The position numbers and the translations under genes were made by a program. The notes below the pieces were generated by a model. That model saw only the letters and a list, made by a program, of their open reading frames with translations. It was not told where the DNA came from and did no database searches. Positions 7,274 through 15,505 of a stretch of 64,000 nt of DNA are shown here, one piece after another. The stretch spans positions 62,001 through 126,000 of the forward strand of contig CADCOE010000024.1 of assembly GCA_902802985.1 (NCBI GenBank), in the 5' to 3' direction. The DNA is from an uncultured Ruminococcus sp. (GTDB taxonomy: Bacteria > Bacillota > Clostridia > Oscillospirales > Acutalibacteraceae). Numbering within the stretch: position 1 is the stretch's first letter; each line of letters starts with the position of its first letter.

Positions 7274-7816
7274 ATGAAATACAACATAGTAGGCAGAAAA
7301 GTAAATCTCAAAGACAATTTCAAAGAACGTGTTTACAAGAAACTTGGCAAGTTTGAGAAAATTTATTCAGACGATGCGGAAGCTGTTGTAACAGTCACTC
7401 TTGAAAAAAATCGTCAAACTGTCGAAGTTACCATAAGAGATAATGGTATGATGTATCGTGCTGAAAGTACTGCACTCGAAATGAATGACGCACTGGATGC
7501 TGTCGTTGATATATTGGGAGGTCAGATCAGAAAGAATAAGACAAAGCTGAGCAAAAAGCTGAAACCGGAATCTTTTGAACAGTATTTTTCAGAAGAGTTT
7601 TCAGATGACGATAGTATGGCAATGGAAGAGGAAGATTATTCTGTTGTTCGTACCAAGTCGTTTTCAGTAAAACCACTTAGTGTGGAAGAAGCTATTCTTC
7701 AGATGAATATGATCGGTCATCAGTTTTTTATGTTCCGTAACAGCAATACCAATGAGATTAATGTAGTGTATAAGCGTAAAAATGGCAGTTATGGACTTCT
7801 GGAGCCGGAAGATTGA
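7274..7816 (+). CDS. hpf: Long-form ribosome hibernation promoting factor
   Basis: 180 residues in two domains. The N-terminal RaiA/HPF domain (MKYNIVGRKVNLKDNFKERV to about residue 100) binds the 30S decoding region. After an acidic linker, the C-terminal dimerisation domain (TKSFSVKPLSVEEAILQMNM, then FFMFRNSNTNEINVVYKRKN) pairs two ribosomes into 100S particles. ATG at 7274 follows AAGGAGG at 7259-7265. An upstream in-frame ATG at 7241 lies inside the hairpin and is rejected. The gene stands alone, bounded by its own promoter and a strong terminator. Confidence 0.93.
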   Translation: MKYNIVGRKVNLKDNFKERVYKKLGKFEKIYSDDAEAVVTVTLEKNRQTVEVTIRDNGMMYRAESTALEMNDALDAVVDILGGQIRKNKTKLSKKLKPESFEQYFSEEFSDDDSMAMEEEDYSVVRTKSFSVKPLSVEEAILQMNMIGHQFFMFRNSNTNEINVVYKRKNGSYGLLEPED

Positions 7817-7858
7817 TCATCAGACCGACCTAACTATTTTTATTAATCAATAAACTAA

Positions 7859-7898
7859 CACCCCCAGACAAATTCGGTATCGAAAATGTCTGGGGGTG
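7859..7898. terminator. Bidirectional terminator between hpf and the DUF6062 gene
   Basis: 12-base perfect arms (7859-7870 and 7887-7898). The loop holds a second small stem (TTCG/CGAA), making a coaxial hairpin. It lies between convergent genes. The T-run is weak on both strands, so termination would depend on the very stable stem. Confidence 0.7.
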
Positions 7899-7911
7899 CT
7901 TTCGTAAAGGA

Positions 7912-8622
7912 TTATTGTTCCTCATCATCGAATGGTTCTGTTTCTATTTTTTCTCCGGTGAGGAATTCCACAGAACGTTCTATACTGTCTTTGGAATTAC
8001 CCCAGTCAGCATTGGCATTTCTATAATCGAACATCTGACAAAAATGTGAAATATCCCCTCTTAGTGTTTCAAGATAACCACCTGTGAGCTTTGAAGTTGC
8101 TGCATAGAAATCAGGCAAATTTTTTCCCAATCCCTTTTTGTCCACATTCATTAGCAGCGAAAAATGTTCTAAGCATATGTAAGGCTGTTCAGCATAAAGC
8201 TGTCGGAACTCCGGTTCAGCGATCCACATAGCGTGAACGATACGCACCATATTTTCCATATTTTCCTTAATATCACGGCAGATAAAACAGTCGTGGATCA
8301 GTCCATCTAATGCTGCCATTTTCTTTTTGTCAGGTTTGCCCGAGATATTGGCGGGGACTAATTCTTCCGAAATTTTTTGCAGATGACTGTCCAGTATCAA
8401 AGCGTTGGAAAGGCGTTTTCCGAGTTTGACCATCATCGAAAAATGTCGGTAACAAAATCCTTGTTCATTGGTTTTCATTCTTACATTGGGTTCCATCATT
8501 GCAGAGCCGGTAATATATTCTGCTTTGCGTTCTTCCAACATATTTCTCATTCTGCACATAGGACATCCATCCTTTGGCATAAACACGTCATTGATCGGGA
8601 TACTGCAAATATTTTCTTTCAT
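7912..8622 (-). CDS. DUF6062-like cysteine-motif protein
   Basis: 236 residues, function unknown. Two matched half-repeats each carry a CxxC and a downstream Cys-x-x-His: DGCPMCRMRNMLEERKAEYI with GFCYRHFSMM, and HDCFICRDIKENM with YICLEHFSLL. The pattern suggests two metal (zinc or Fe-S) sites and a duplicated helical fold. I associate this layout with the DUF6062 family of Clostridia, from memory. The minus-strand start has GGAGTAAACAGTA in front. It may share a transcript with the upstream glycosyltransferase, 62 bases away. Confidence 0.6.
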   Translation of the reverse strand: MKENICSIPINDVFMPKDGCPMCRMRNMLEERKAEYITGSAMMEPNVRMKTNEQGFCYRHFSMMVKLGKRLSNALILDSHLQKISEELVPANISGKPDKKKMAALDGLIHDCFICRDIKENMENMVRIVHAMWIAEPEFRQLYAEQPYICLEHFSLLMNVDKKGLGKNLPDFYAATSKLTGGYLETLRGDISHFCQMFDYRNANADWGNSKDSIERSVEFLTGEKIETEPFDDEEQ

Positions 8623-8684
8623 TACTGTTTACTCCTTAAAACGTCCAGTTTCTATATTTGTCATTGCTGCTCAATCTTTTTGAG

Positions 8685-9875
8685 CTAGTTGAAATGCTTC
8701 ATTTTTCTTGCTTTGATAGCAATATTATATATTTTGACATATCTTTCCGACATCGTTTTTGTTCTTCTGTCGGCAAGGGAATGACGTACAACATATCTGA
8801 TTTGTCTGCGTTGTTCATCATCAATGTGGGATAATTTTTTCAGGTAGGCAGCAAATTCGTATTCATTGGTATACACAAATCCATTAATACCATTTTCTAT
8901 CATATTGTACACATATTCTTCCTTATCTTCTTTGATCAGTACGGGCAGACCGCACGCAATCGCCTCATTAAAGGACATCGACATCAAACCATCATCATAT
9001 GAACATACATAAATATTACACGCCGAGTAAATTTCCGGCATAATAGAGTGGGCGATCGCCCCTGTAAAGAACACCATATTGCTGATATGCAGTTTTTGAC
9101 ATAAAGACTTTAAATGTTCGGTTTCGGTACCATCACCTACAATGAGAAATTGAATATTATCCCTGTGATGAATGTATTTTGCCAGTGTTTTCAGCACAAA
9201 TTCCAGATTTTTTTCCACTGTCAGTTCGCCGGCAAATATTGCGATCGATGCGTCCGGTGACAAACCGAGTTTTTGACGTATTTTTCGGATGGAGTTTTTA
9301 TTAACTTTTCTGTAATCAAAACGAACCGTATCTGTATTGGAGGGAATAAGAGTAACTCTGCGGTTTCTTCCGGCCTGTTTGACAAAGGCAGAAGCTCTTC
9401 GGCAGGAAGAGGTAAGTACATCAGCATTGTCGATCATATCTCTGAAATGCTGTCGTTCAAATAATGTTTTAATTCCCCATATTAATTTTGATTTTTCAGA
9501 GGCAAATCGGTCCGCATAATAGTCATGTATCGTAAACACAACAGGACGGTTCATTTTGTCAGCAAGATTAATCCCCAAATAACCCAGTCTGGTATCTGTT
9601 TGAATATGAAAAACATCGGGTTTGAACTTTTTGATGAGTGTCAGCATTTTTTTGTCATTCGTATTTTTGCATTCATATCCATATTTGTTGTAACTTAATC
9701 TGGCGGGACATCTGATCACTCCGTTTTTAAAAAAAGTTTTTTCTGTATGCAGCGAAGAGGTTACAATAAGAACTTGATGTCCCAGTTTCACAAGATCTTT
9801 TTTGAGTACCTCCACATAGCTTGCTATTCCGCTGACATAAGGAGTAAAAATCTCCGTAAAAATAACAATACGCAT
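8685..9875 (-). CDS. GT4-family glycosyltransferase
   Basis: 396 residues with a GT-B fold. The N-terminal acceptor domain starts MRIVIFTEIFTPYVSGIASY and has the HIQTDTRLGYLG and HDYYADRF segments. The nucleotide-sugar domain has FAGELTVEKNLEFVL, FLIVGDGTE, and FNEAIACGLPVL in place of the usual EGFGLPxxEAMA region. This resembles clostridial glucosyltransferases that act on diacylglycerol, but the acceptor cannot be assigned. It is divergent from hprK, with an AT-rich region of about 190 bases between the two starts. Confidence 0.78.
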   Translation of the reverse strand: MRIVIFTEIFTPYVSGIASYVEVLKKDLVKLGHQVLIVTSSLHTEKTFFKNGVIRCPARLSYNKYGYECKNTNDKKMLTLIKKFKPDVFHIQTDTRLGYLGINLADKMNRPVVFTIHDYYADRFASEKSKLIWGIKTLFERQHFRDMIDNADVLTSSCRRASAFVKQAGRNRRVTLIPSNTDTVRFDYRKVNKNSIRKIRQKLGLSPDASIAIFAGELTVEKNLEFVLKTLAKYIHHRDNIQFLIVGDGTETEHLKSLCQKLHISNMVFFTGAIAHSIMPEIYSACNIYVCSYDDGLMSMSFNEAIACGLPVLIKEDKEEYVYNMIENGINGFVYTNEYEFAAYLKKLSHIDDEQRRQIRYVVRHSLADRRTKTMSERYVKIYNIAIKARKMKHFN

Positions 9876-9992
9876 ATCATCACCGTGAAAAATAAATTAA
9901 CATCATTATACCATATTCTTTGCAAAATCGAAATAGTTTCTCTAATTTTGACAAATAAATTTACTGATTTGTAGAAATATTTATAAAAAGCC

Positions 9993-10021
9993 TTTCAAAA
10001 AATTAAAAAATAATGTATAAT
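9993..10021 (+). promoter_or_regulatory. Weak sigma-A promoter for hprK
   Basis: TATAAT at 10016-10021 with a poor -35 (TTTCAA, 9993-9998) at 17 bases. A 14-base AT-only palindrome (10017-10030) overlaps the -10. Confidence 0.4.
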
Positions 10022-10065
10022 ATATATTATCTTAATTATAAAACATAGAAAGTTGGGATGCTATC

Positions 10066-11028
10066 TTGGAAAAAAAATTTTCCGTATCCTTATCAAAAAT
10101 TATATCCGAGCTTGAGCTTGACGTTGCCTATATGCCTAATAACCCTGATGAAATTCAGGTCTATTCAAAGGACATTACTCGTCCGGGGCTGGAACTGACA
10201 GGCTTTTTGGACTTTTTCGATAATTCACGAATTATTTTGTTTGGCAACACAGAGAACAGCTATCTCAACAGATTTAGTTCTGAACAGCGTTTTCACGTTA
10301 TCGACCGTATTTTTGCTTTGCAGCCTCCTGCCATTATTATAGCCAGAGGCATTATTCCTTACGGGGAACTGATGTCCGCAGCAGAAAAAAATAAAATTCC
10401 TGTGCTTCGTTCCTCTGATGCAACCTCATCTCTTTCAGCATCACTTGTCACGTTTATGAATGTAGAGCTTGCTCCAAGAGTCACACGTCACGGAGTATTA
10501 GTGGAAGTTTACGGTGAAGGACTTTTGATAGTCGGTGACAGCGGCGTAGGAAAAAGTGAAACAGCTATAGAATTGATCAAAAGGGGACATCGGCTTATTG
10601 CAGATGATGCTGTAGAGATCAGACGTATTTCCAACAAACAGCTGATCGGATCTGCCCCCGAAAACATTCGTCATTTTATTGAACTCAGGGGCATAGGTAT
10701 TATCAATGCCAGACGAATCTTTGGTATGGGTTCTGTCAAGTTGAGTGAAAAAATAGATATGGTCATCAATCTTGAAATATGGGATAATAAAAAAGTGTAT
10801 GACAGAATGGGAATGAGCAACGAAATGACAGAAATTCTCGGTAATGAGGTGCCGATCCTCACCATCCCCGTAAAACCGGGACGAAATCTTGCTGTTATTA
10901 TTGAGGTGGCAGCGATGAATAATCGTCAGCGAAAAATGGGTTATAATGCAGCTCGGGAGTTGTTTTCACTTTTGGGACTGGACTATCCCGAAGAAGAGGA
11001 TAACACAGTGAAACAAATCGAGTTTTAA
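10066..11028 (+). CDS. hprK: HPr kinase/phosphorylase
   Basis: 320 residues. The C-terminal catalytic domain has the P-loop GDSGVGKS at residues 157-164, the metal-site Asp-Asp in HRLIADDAVEI, and the family signature HFIELRGIGIINARRIFGMG. The enzyme phosphorylates Ser46 of HPr, and dephosphorylates it, linking glycolytic state to catabolite control in Firmicutes. TTG at 10066 is the start, with a weak GGGA behind it. Neighbouring murB-rapZ-whiA is a familiar Firmicutes arrangement. ptsI lies about 9 kb away; no ptsH is in the window. Confidence 0.95.
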   Translation: MEKKFSVSLSKIISELELDVAYMPNNPDEIQVYSKDITRPGLELTGFLDFFDNSRIILFGNTENSYLNRFSSEQRFHVIDRIFALQPPAIIIARGIIPYGELMSAAEKNKIPVLRSSDATSSLSASLVTFMNVELAPRVTRHGVLVEVYGEGLLIVGDSGVGKSETAIELIKRGHRLIADDAVEIRRISNKQLIGSAPENIRHFIELRGIGIINARRIFGMGSVKLSEKIDMVINLEIWDNKKVYDRMGMSNEMTEILGNEVPILTIPVKPGRNLAVIIEVAAMNNRQRKMGYNAARELFSLLGLDYPEEEDNTVKQIEF

Positions 11029-11047
11029 GTCATCTGGTATGACAAGC

Positions 11048-11076
11048 TTGCAAAGAAATATTCTATATTATATAAT
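11048..11076 (+). promoter_or_regulatory. Sigma-A promoter for murB-rapZ-whiA
   Basis: TTGCAA at 11048-11053, 17 bases, TATAAT at 11071-11076. This gives a start near 11083 and an untranslated leader of about 130 bases. Confidence 0.7.
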
Positions 11077-11082
11077 ATAGAG

Positions 11083-11212
11083 AACGGTTTCCAACCGAAA
11101 AAATTTTCATAGTGTAAGCATCAATTCGGTAAGGGCAATAGGCAAAAGTCCAACAGTAATCTTATTGCCGTTGCGGCAAAATGGATGATAATGGATTGAT
11201 GCGGGGGGGTTT
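11083..11212 (+). promoter_or_regulatory. Candidate structured RNA leader of murB
   Basis: An outer helix pairs 11118-11128 with 11192-11202 (GCATCAAT/ATTGATGC, then T-G, C-G and G-T). Inside it a second helix pairs 11134-11142 with 11161-11169, capped by an 18-base loop. A third hairpin, TTGCCG/CGGCAA (11165-11170, 11174-11179), is mutually exclusive with the second. The outer helix ends right at the G7 ribosome site (11203-11209). Loop bases GTCC (11147-11150 area) could pair with GGAT at 11183-11186 as a pseudoknot. No known riboswitch class was recognised. Confidence 0.5.
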
Positions 11213-12127
11213 ATGGTTAGTCAGCTTAGCAAAGAATTTATTGAACTTTTAAAAGCAGAAGAAACGGATATATATTTGGATGAACCGATGACACTTCATA
11301 CCAGTTTTCACATTGGAGGCAATGCAGATTGTCTGTGTGAAGTAAAGAATGTCGAGGCACTGAAGCATATTATTTTATTATGTAAAGAACGTTCTGTTCC
11401 GTATTTTATACTCGGACTCGGTTCCAATCTGTTGGTATCGGATAGTGGCATCAGGGGGGTAGTGATTAAACTTGGAGGAGAATTTAGTGCCATCACTCCC
11501 ATCAATGATACGATGATCAAATGTGGTGCAGGAGTCACTTTAGCTGGGCTGTGCGTTTATGCCAGAAAGATGTCGCTTGGCGGATTGGAGTTTGCTTGGG
11601 GCATTCCAGGTTCTGTTGGTGGTGCAGTATATATGAATGCAGGAGCTTATGGAGGCGAGATCAAAGACGTTGTGGTAGAATCGACTTACATGGACAGTAA
11701 CGGTAATATCCGCAAACATAAGGAAAATGAACACGATTTTTCTTACAGACACAGTATTTACACCGACACGGACAATGTCATTTTGGATGCTACCGTACGT
11801 TTGGAATATAAAAATCCGAATGTGATCAGTGATCGTATGCAGGACCTGATGAACCGTCGTCGGACAAAACAGCCTACCAATCATCCGAGTGCGGGAAGTG
11901 TATTCAAACGTCCTGAGGGCTATTATGCAGCGGCACTGATAGAAGAGTGCGGATTAAAAGGCTGTACCATTGGAGGGGCACAGGTAAGTCCAAAACATTC
12001 CGGATTTATTGTAAACGAGGGGGGAGCCACCGCTGAGGATGTGAAGGCTTTGATAGAGCATATCAAAAAAGTGGTCAGAGAGCAAAAGGGAGTAGAACTT
12101 TGCTGTGAGGTGAAGTTTGTCGGTTAA
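11213..12127 (+). CDS. murB: UDP-N-acetylenolpyruvoylglucosamine reductase
   Basis: 304 residues. MurB reduces UDP-GlcNAc-enolpyruvate to UDP-MurNAc with NADPH and FAD in the cytoplasm. FAD-domain motifs are LHTSFHIGGNADCLCEV, ILGLGSNLLVSDSGIRGVVI and LEFAWGIPGSVGGAVYMNAG. The C-terminal domain has FSYRHSIYT and the proton-donor serine in NHPSAGSVFKRPEG, with the late catalytic glutamate near GFIVNEGGATAEDV. ATG at 11213 follows a run of seven G. The short form fits type IIb MurB. It leads the operon with rapZ and whiA. Confidence 0.96.
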   Translation: MVSQLSKEFIELLKAEETDIYLDEPMTLHTSFHIGGNADCLCEVKNVEALKHIILLCKERSVPYFILGLGSNLLVSDSGIRGVVIKLGGEFSAITPINDTMIKCGAGVTLAGLCVYARKMSLGGLEFAWGIPGSVGGAVYMNAGAYGGEIKDVVVESTYMDSNGNIRKHKENEHDFSYRHSIYTDTDNVILDATVRLEYKNPNVISDRMQDLMNRRRTKQPTNHPSAGSVFKRPEGYYAAALIEECGLKGCTIGGAQVSPKHSGFIVNEGGATAEDVKALIEHIKKVVREQKGVELCCEVKFVG

Positions 12128-12169
12128 AATCCGGCAGGAACAGTGAAAACAAATCAGGTGGGATATAAA

Positions 12170-13033
12170 ATGGAATTTATCATTATTACAGGTCTTTCAG
12201 GTGCAGGCAAGTCTGTAGCTATGCGGAATATGGAGGATATTGGTTTTTATTGTGTAGATAATATTCCTCCGATGCTGGTATCGACTTTTTACGATTTATG
12301 CGAGAAATCTTCAGACGAGCATATGAAAAAAATAGCTGTTGTAACGGACATCCGTGCAGGTGACGTATTCGATGATCTTTTTGACTCGCTGGATAAGCTT
12401 AAAGCAGAGAAGAAGAAATATAAAATTTTATTTTTGGATGCTCGTGACGATGTATTGCTCAGACGATTTAAAGAAACACGGCGGAAACATCCTCTGCATG
12501 ACATCAGTAAAGGTTCTATAGAGGATGCGGTTCATTTAGAGAGGGAGCTTCTTACACACGTAAAGGCACGTGCAGACTATGTAATAGATACTTCGCTGTT
12601 GTCACAAACACAGTTAAAAGAAAGAATTACAGCTTTATTTTTAGGCAACGCTTCGTTTGGAATGACTGTTACCTGTCTTTCTTTTGGGTTCAAATACGGA
12701 CTCCCGGCAGAAGCGGACTTGGTTTTCGACGTCAGATGTCTGCCTAACCCGTTTTATATTTCGGAACTGAAACATCATACGGGACTGGATGCGTGTGTAT
12801 ATGATTATGTAATGCAATTTGATCAGTCAAAGGGCTATGCTGAAAGAATGCTCTCGCTGGTTGACTATTCTTTACCGCTGTATTTAAGGGAAGGAAAAAG
12901 TCAACTTGTGATCGCAGTGGGATGTACGGGCGGAAAACACCGCTCAGTCACGCTTACTAGAGTTTTGTTTGACCATATTTTAGAAACAGGTCAGAGGGTA
13001 ATTGTACATCATAGAGATATAGGAAAAGATTAG
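12170..13033 (+). CDS. rapZ: RNase adapter / nucleotide-binding protein RapZ (YvcJ)
   Basis: 287 residues. Walker A is GLSGAGKS at residues 8-15, with DIGFYCVDNIPPML after it. The C-terminal domain carries SFGFKYGLPAEADLVFDVRC, the GCTGGKHRSV phosphate-binding-like motif and the final VIVHHRDIGKD. In E. coli RapZ controls GlmZ decay and GlcN6P synthesis. The Bacillus homologue YvcJ binds nucleotides and affects competence. ATG at 12170 with AGGTGGG at 12156-12162 is chosen over the upstream GTG at 12143. It sits between murB and whiA as in most Firmicutes. Confidence 0.95.
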   Translation: MEFIIITGLSGAGKSVAMRNMEDIGFYCVDNIPPMLVSTFYDLCEKSSDEHMKKIAVVTDIRAGDVFDDLFDSLDKLKAEKKKYKILFLDARDDVLLRRFKETRRKHPLHDISKGSIEDAVHLERELLTHVKARADYVIDTSLLSQTQLKERITALFLGNASFGMTVTCLSFGFKYGLPAEADLVFDVRCLPNPFYISELKHHTGLDACVYDYVMQFDQSKGYAERMLSLVDYSLPLYLREGKSQLVIAVGCTGGKHRSVTLTRVLFDHILETGQRVIVHHRDIGKD

Positions 13034-13045
13034 CGGTGATGATGA

Positions 13046-13972
13046 ATGTCATTTTCAAAGCAAACGAAAGCGGAACTTTGTGCGTGTGATGTGATCGATG
13101 AAGAACAAAAAAAATCTCTGGTATACGGAATGATTTTGTTTTCGAAAGTATTCACTCATTCTGCCCTTTCACTTACTACAGAATGCCGACCTGTTGCATT
13201 GCTTTATGCACAGTTGATACCGGAAGTGACGGGTACGATTGTAGAATTGACAGTTAATTTAACACGACGGGGAGGAGAGGGAAGTATTTTTACTTTGTCC
13301 GTTCCCGATAAAAATGACTGCGAGCAAATATTTGACTATTTCGGTCATTCTTCCAAACATCCGAGCTTGCGTATCAACCGTGCCAATATAGAAAACGATG
13401 AATGTTTTTCTTCATTTTTGCGTGGTGTATTTTTGGTGTGCGGTAACGTTACTAATCCCGAAAAAGATTATCATATGGAATTTGTGGTGCCTCATATGCA
13501 TCTTGCTTCGGATTTGGAACGTATCATTTCCGAAATCGAGGAAATCCATACGGATCCCAGTGTGATCAAACGCAAAGGCAGCTATGTGGTGTATATCAAA
13601 GGCAGTGATCATATTGCGGATATGCTGACGTATATCGGTGCACCGATGTCTACGCTGGAAATTATTCAAAACAAAATGCTGAAATCCGTACGTAATCGAG
13701 TAAATCGAAAAATCAATTCCGAAACGGCCAATATCAAAAAAACGGCGGATGCCTCTGCCAAACAGCTCCGTGCGATCGAGCTTATCCGAACAAAGCGGGG
13801 ATTGGATTTCCTTCCTGATGATTTAAGAGAGTTGGCACAGGTTCGACTTGATAATCCCGAATATAATCTCAGGGAATTAGGAGCAGCCCTTTCTGCTCCG
13901 ATCAGCCGTTCAGGAGCTAATCACCGTATACAGCGTATAATGGACATCGCAAGAGAGCTGGGAGATAAGTGA
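13046..13972 (+). CDS. whiA: DNA-binding protein WhiA
   Basis: 308 residues. The N-terminal part is a LAGLIDADG-like fold (FLRGVFLVCGNVTNPEKDYH replaces the homing-endonuclease signature). The C-terminal part is a helix-turn-helix ending LRELGAALSAPISRSGANHRIQRIMDIAREL. WhiA influences cell division and chromosome organisation in Firmicutes. ATG at 13046 is 12 bases after rapZ. Its TGA overlaps the GTG of the next gene. Confidence 0.95.
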   Translation: MSFSKQTKAELCACDVIDEEQKKSLVYGMILFSKVFTHSALSLTTECRPVALLYAQLIPEVTGTIVELTVNLTRRGGEGSIFTLSVPDKNDCEQIFDYFGHSSKHPSLRINRANIENDECFSSFLRGVFLVCGNVTNPEKDYHMEFVVPHMHLASDLERIISEIEEIHTDPSVIKRKGSYVVYIKGSDHIADMLTYIGAPMSTLEIIQNKMLKSVRNRVNRKINSETANIKKTADASAKQLRAIELIRTKRGLDFLPDDLRELAQVRLDNPEYNLRELGAALSAPISRSGANHRIQRIMDIARELGDK

Positions 13973-14547
13973 AAAATATAACAGAATTTGTTTTTTCATT
14001 TTTGACAGATGGATTTCCTTTTGTTTTGATCGTTTTGCCGATGTATGTGATTTTGCGAATGATTTATCTGGGGTTAAAGGGCAGTATTAAGAGAAAAAAG
14101 TTGGATGATCCTTTTCGAGAAGTAGTAATGCTGATGTTTGTCATATACCTAACTCTGCTTTTTGTGCAGACGTGGGTAGTAGACACGGGTGGAGCTAATG
14201 AAATCAATTTAATACCGTTTTCCATTATTCGAGAACAAATTATCAGCCGCAATCACTCAGACAGTAGTTATCGGTTGTTTTTGCTGAATATTCTGGGCAA
14301 TATTGGTGTGTTTGTTCCGATAGGAATGTGTTTGGCTTATTTTTACCAAAGCAGTGTCCGAAAAACTGCATTGGCAGGATTTTGTCTTTCTTTAGTGATT
14401 GAGTTAGGTCAGCTTCCTTTGGATCGTACCAGCGATGTGGATGATCTTATCCTTAATACATCAGGAGCCATTATCGGATGGCTGATTTATATAACGCTCG
14501 TTTGGTTTATGAGAAAAATGAAAAAAGCCGAGTACATTCGCAGTTGA
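13969..14547 (+). CDS. VanZ-like membrane protein
   Basis: 192 residues with about five transmembrane helices. The VanZ signature is present: NLIPFSIIREQII, LLNILGNIGVFVPIGMCLAY, SLVIELGQLP, and RTSDVDDLILNTSGAIIGWL. VanZ proteins are linked to low-level teicoplanin resistance in some hosts, but most genomic copies have no tested function. GTG at 13969 overlaps the whiA stop, so translation is probably coupled. A terminator overlaps the 3' end. Confidence 0.85.
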   Translation: MKNITEFVFSFLTDGFPFVLIVLPMYVILRMIYLGLKGSIKRKKLDDPFREVVMLMFVIYLTLLFVQTWVVDTGGANEINLIPFSIIREQIISRNHSDSSYRLFLLNILGNIGVFVPIGMCLAYFYQSSVRKTALAGFCLSLVIELGQLPLDRTSDVDDLILNTSGAIIGWLIYITLVWFMRKMKKAEYIRS

Positions 14548-14562
14548 ATTACTCGGTTTTTT
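14522..14562. terminator. Bidirectional terminator, VanZ gene / lipoprotein gene
   Basis: Stem CCGAGTA/TACTCGG (14528-14534, 14550-14556), flanked by A6 on the left and T6 on the right. It serves the plus-strand VanZ gene and the converging minus-strand lipoprotein. The VanZ stop codon lies in the loop. Confidence 0.85.
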
Positions 14563-14579
14563 CATTGCACTCAATGAAT

Positions 14580-15326
14580 TTATTCTGTTATTTGATAGTC
14601 TGACGGAATAATAAAGAGCTTGCTGTCGGGTTCTTTACTGAGCTTGTGTATAGTAATAACGGATTGTTGACCGCTGTCTTTTGTGCTGACGATATACTGG
14701 GGAACAGAATGATCGAAATAAACCTTTACTGCTCCATTGCTGTTGCTGTATTCTTCAAAGTCATATTGTTGACCGTTATATTCTTCGTTTCCGGTACCTT
14801 TGAAATGAATGTCATCTAATCCCAAAGCGGAAGAAATATAAGAGAGTACCATTTTGACAAGTTTATCATCCTTAGAAGAGAATGAAGAGGTTTCTTCATT
14901 GATATTTTCGAGAACAGCAGTTTTGTCTTTATCGTTGACACGGTATCTGCCGTCTGCATTTTGGATTGTTTTAATATGACTGTCACCCAACCCCAAATCA
15001 AAATACAAACAATTATCTGATTTGGCAAGTGTACAATTCAATTCAACAGTGATACCTCCGGTCACAGTCAGTTTTCCGTTTACAGAAAGATCCATACTAT
15101 CGTTTTCAAGAACGTCGATTATATTGGTTTTGGTTTTGTCACCTAATTGATTTACGTCAACAAGATTGTCAATCATAGAATCTTTCTCTGATGAAGATGG
15201 GTCAGCGGTATCCGATGCTTGAGATAATTCCGAACTGGTTGAGATATAGTCCTTATCTGAAGCACTGCAGGATACCGCTGAAATAACAGTTACGCCAATA
15301 AGAATGGCAATGAATATTTTTTTCAT
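14580..15326 (-). CDS. Secreted lipoprotein, paralogue of the gene at 21963
   Basis: 248 residues. An N-terminal signal peptide with a cysteine at residue 20 (VISAVSC) suggests lipid anchoring. A Ser/Asp-rich linker follows, then a beta-rich domain ending YDFEEYSNSNGAVKVYFDHS and FIIPSDYQITE. Its C-terminal half matches the lipoprotein at 21963-22835 in order and key residues (F-E-x-Y, a YF..GVP-like segment, F.IP..Y). The fold may resemble LolA/LppX-type lipoproteins, but that is inference. The function is unknown. GGAAAGGAGAGAT precedes the ATG. Confidence 0.72.
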   Translation of the reverse strand: MKKIFIAILIGVTVISAVSCSASDKDYISTSSELSQASDTADPSSSEKDSMIDNLVDVNQLGDKTKTNIIDVLENDSMDLSVNGKLTVTGGITVELNCTLAKSDNCLYFDLGLGDSHIKTIQNADGRYRVNDKDKTAVLENINEETSSFSSKDDKLVKMVLSYISSALGLDDIHFKGTGNEEYNGQQYDFEEYSNSNGAVKVYFDHSVPQYIVSTKDSGQQSVITIHKLSKEPDSKLFIIPSDYQITE

Positions 15327-15438
15327 TAATATCTCTCCTTTCCTATAGACGCATTATATCATATTTTAGGTGAAAGAAAACATTTATTTTGACATTTCAT
15401 TTTTTGTTTGCCGTTAAGAACAAAATCAAAGTATATTG

Positions 15439-15467
15439 TTGCAATCTTTCATTTAATATATTAAAAT
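15439..15467 (+). promoter_or_regulatory. Sigma-A promoter for the HAD hydrolase
   Basis: TTGCAA at 15439-15444, 17 bases, TAAAAT at 15462-15467. It is about 40 bases upstream of the ATG, which has AGGAGGT in front. Confidence 0.6.
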
Positions 15468-15505
15468 ATAACCATATCATAAAATAATAAAGTAGGAGGT
15501 ACAAA

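Noticed and set aside
10017-10030. 14-base AT palindrome at the hprK promoter
   Set aside because: Made only of A and T next to TATAAT; expected by chance in this region.
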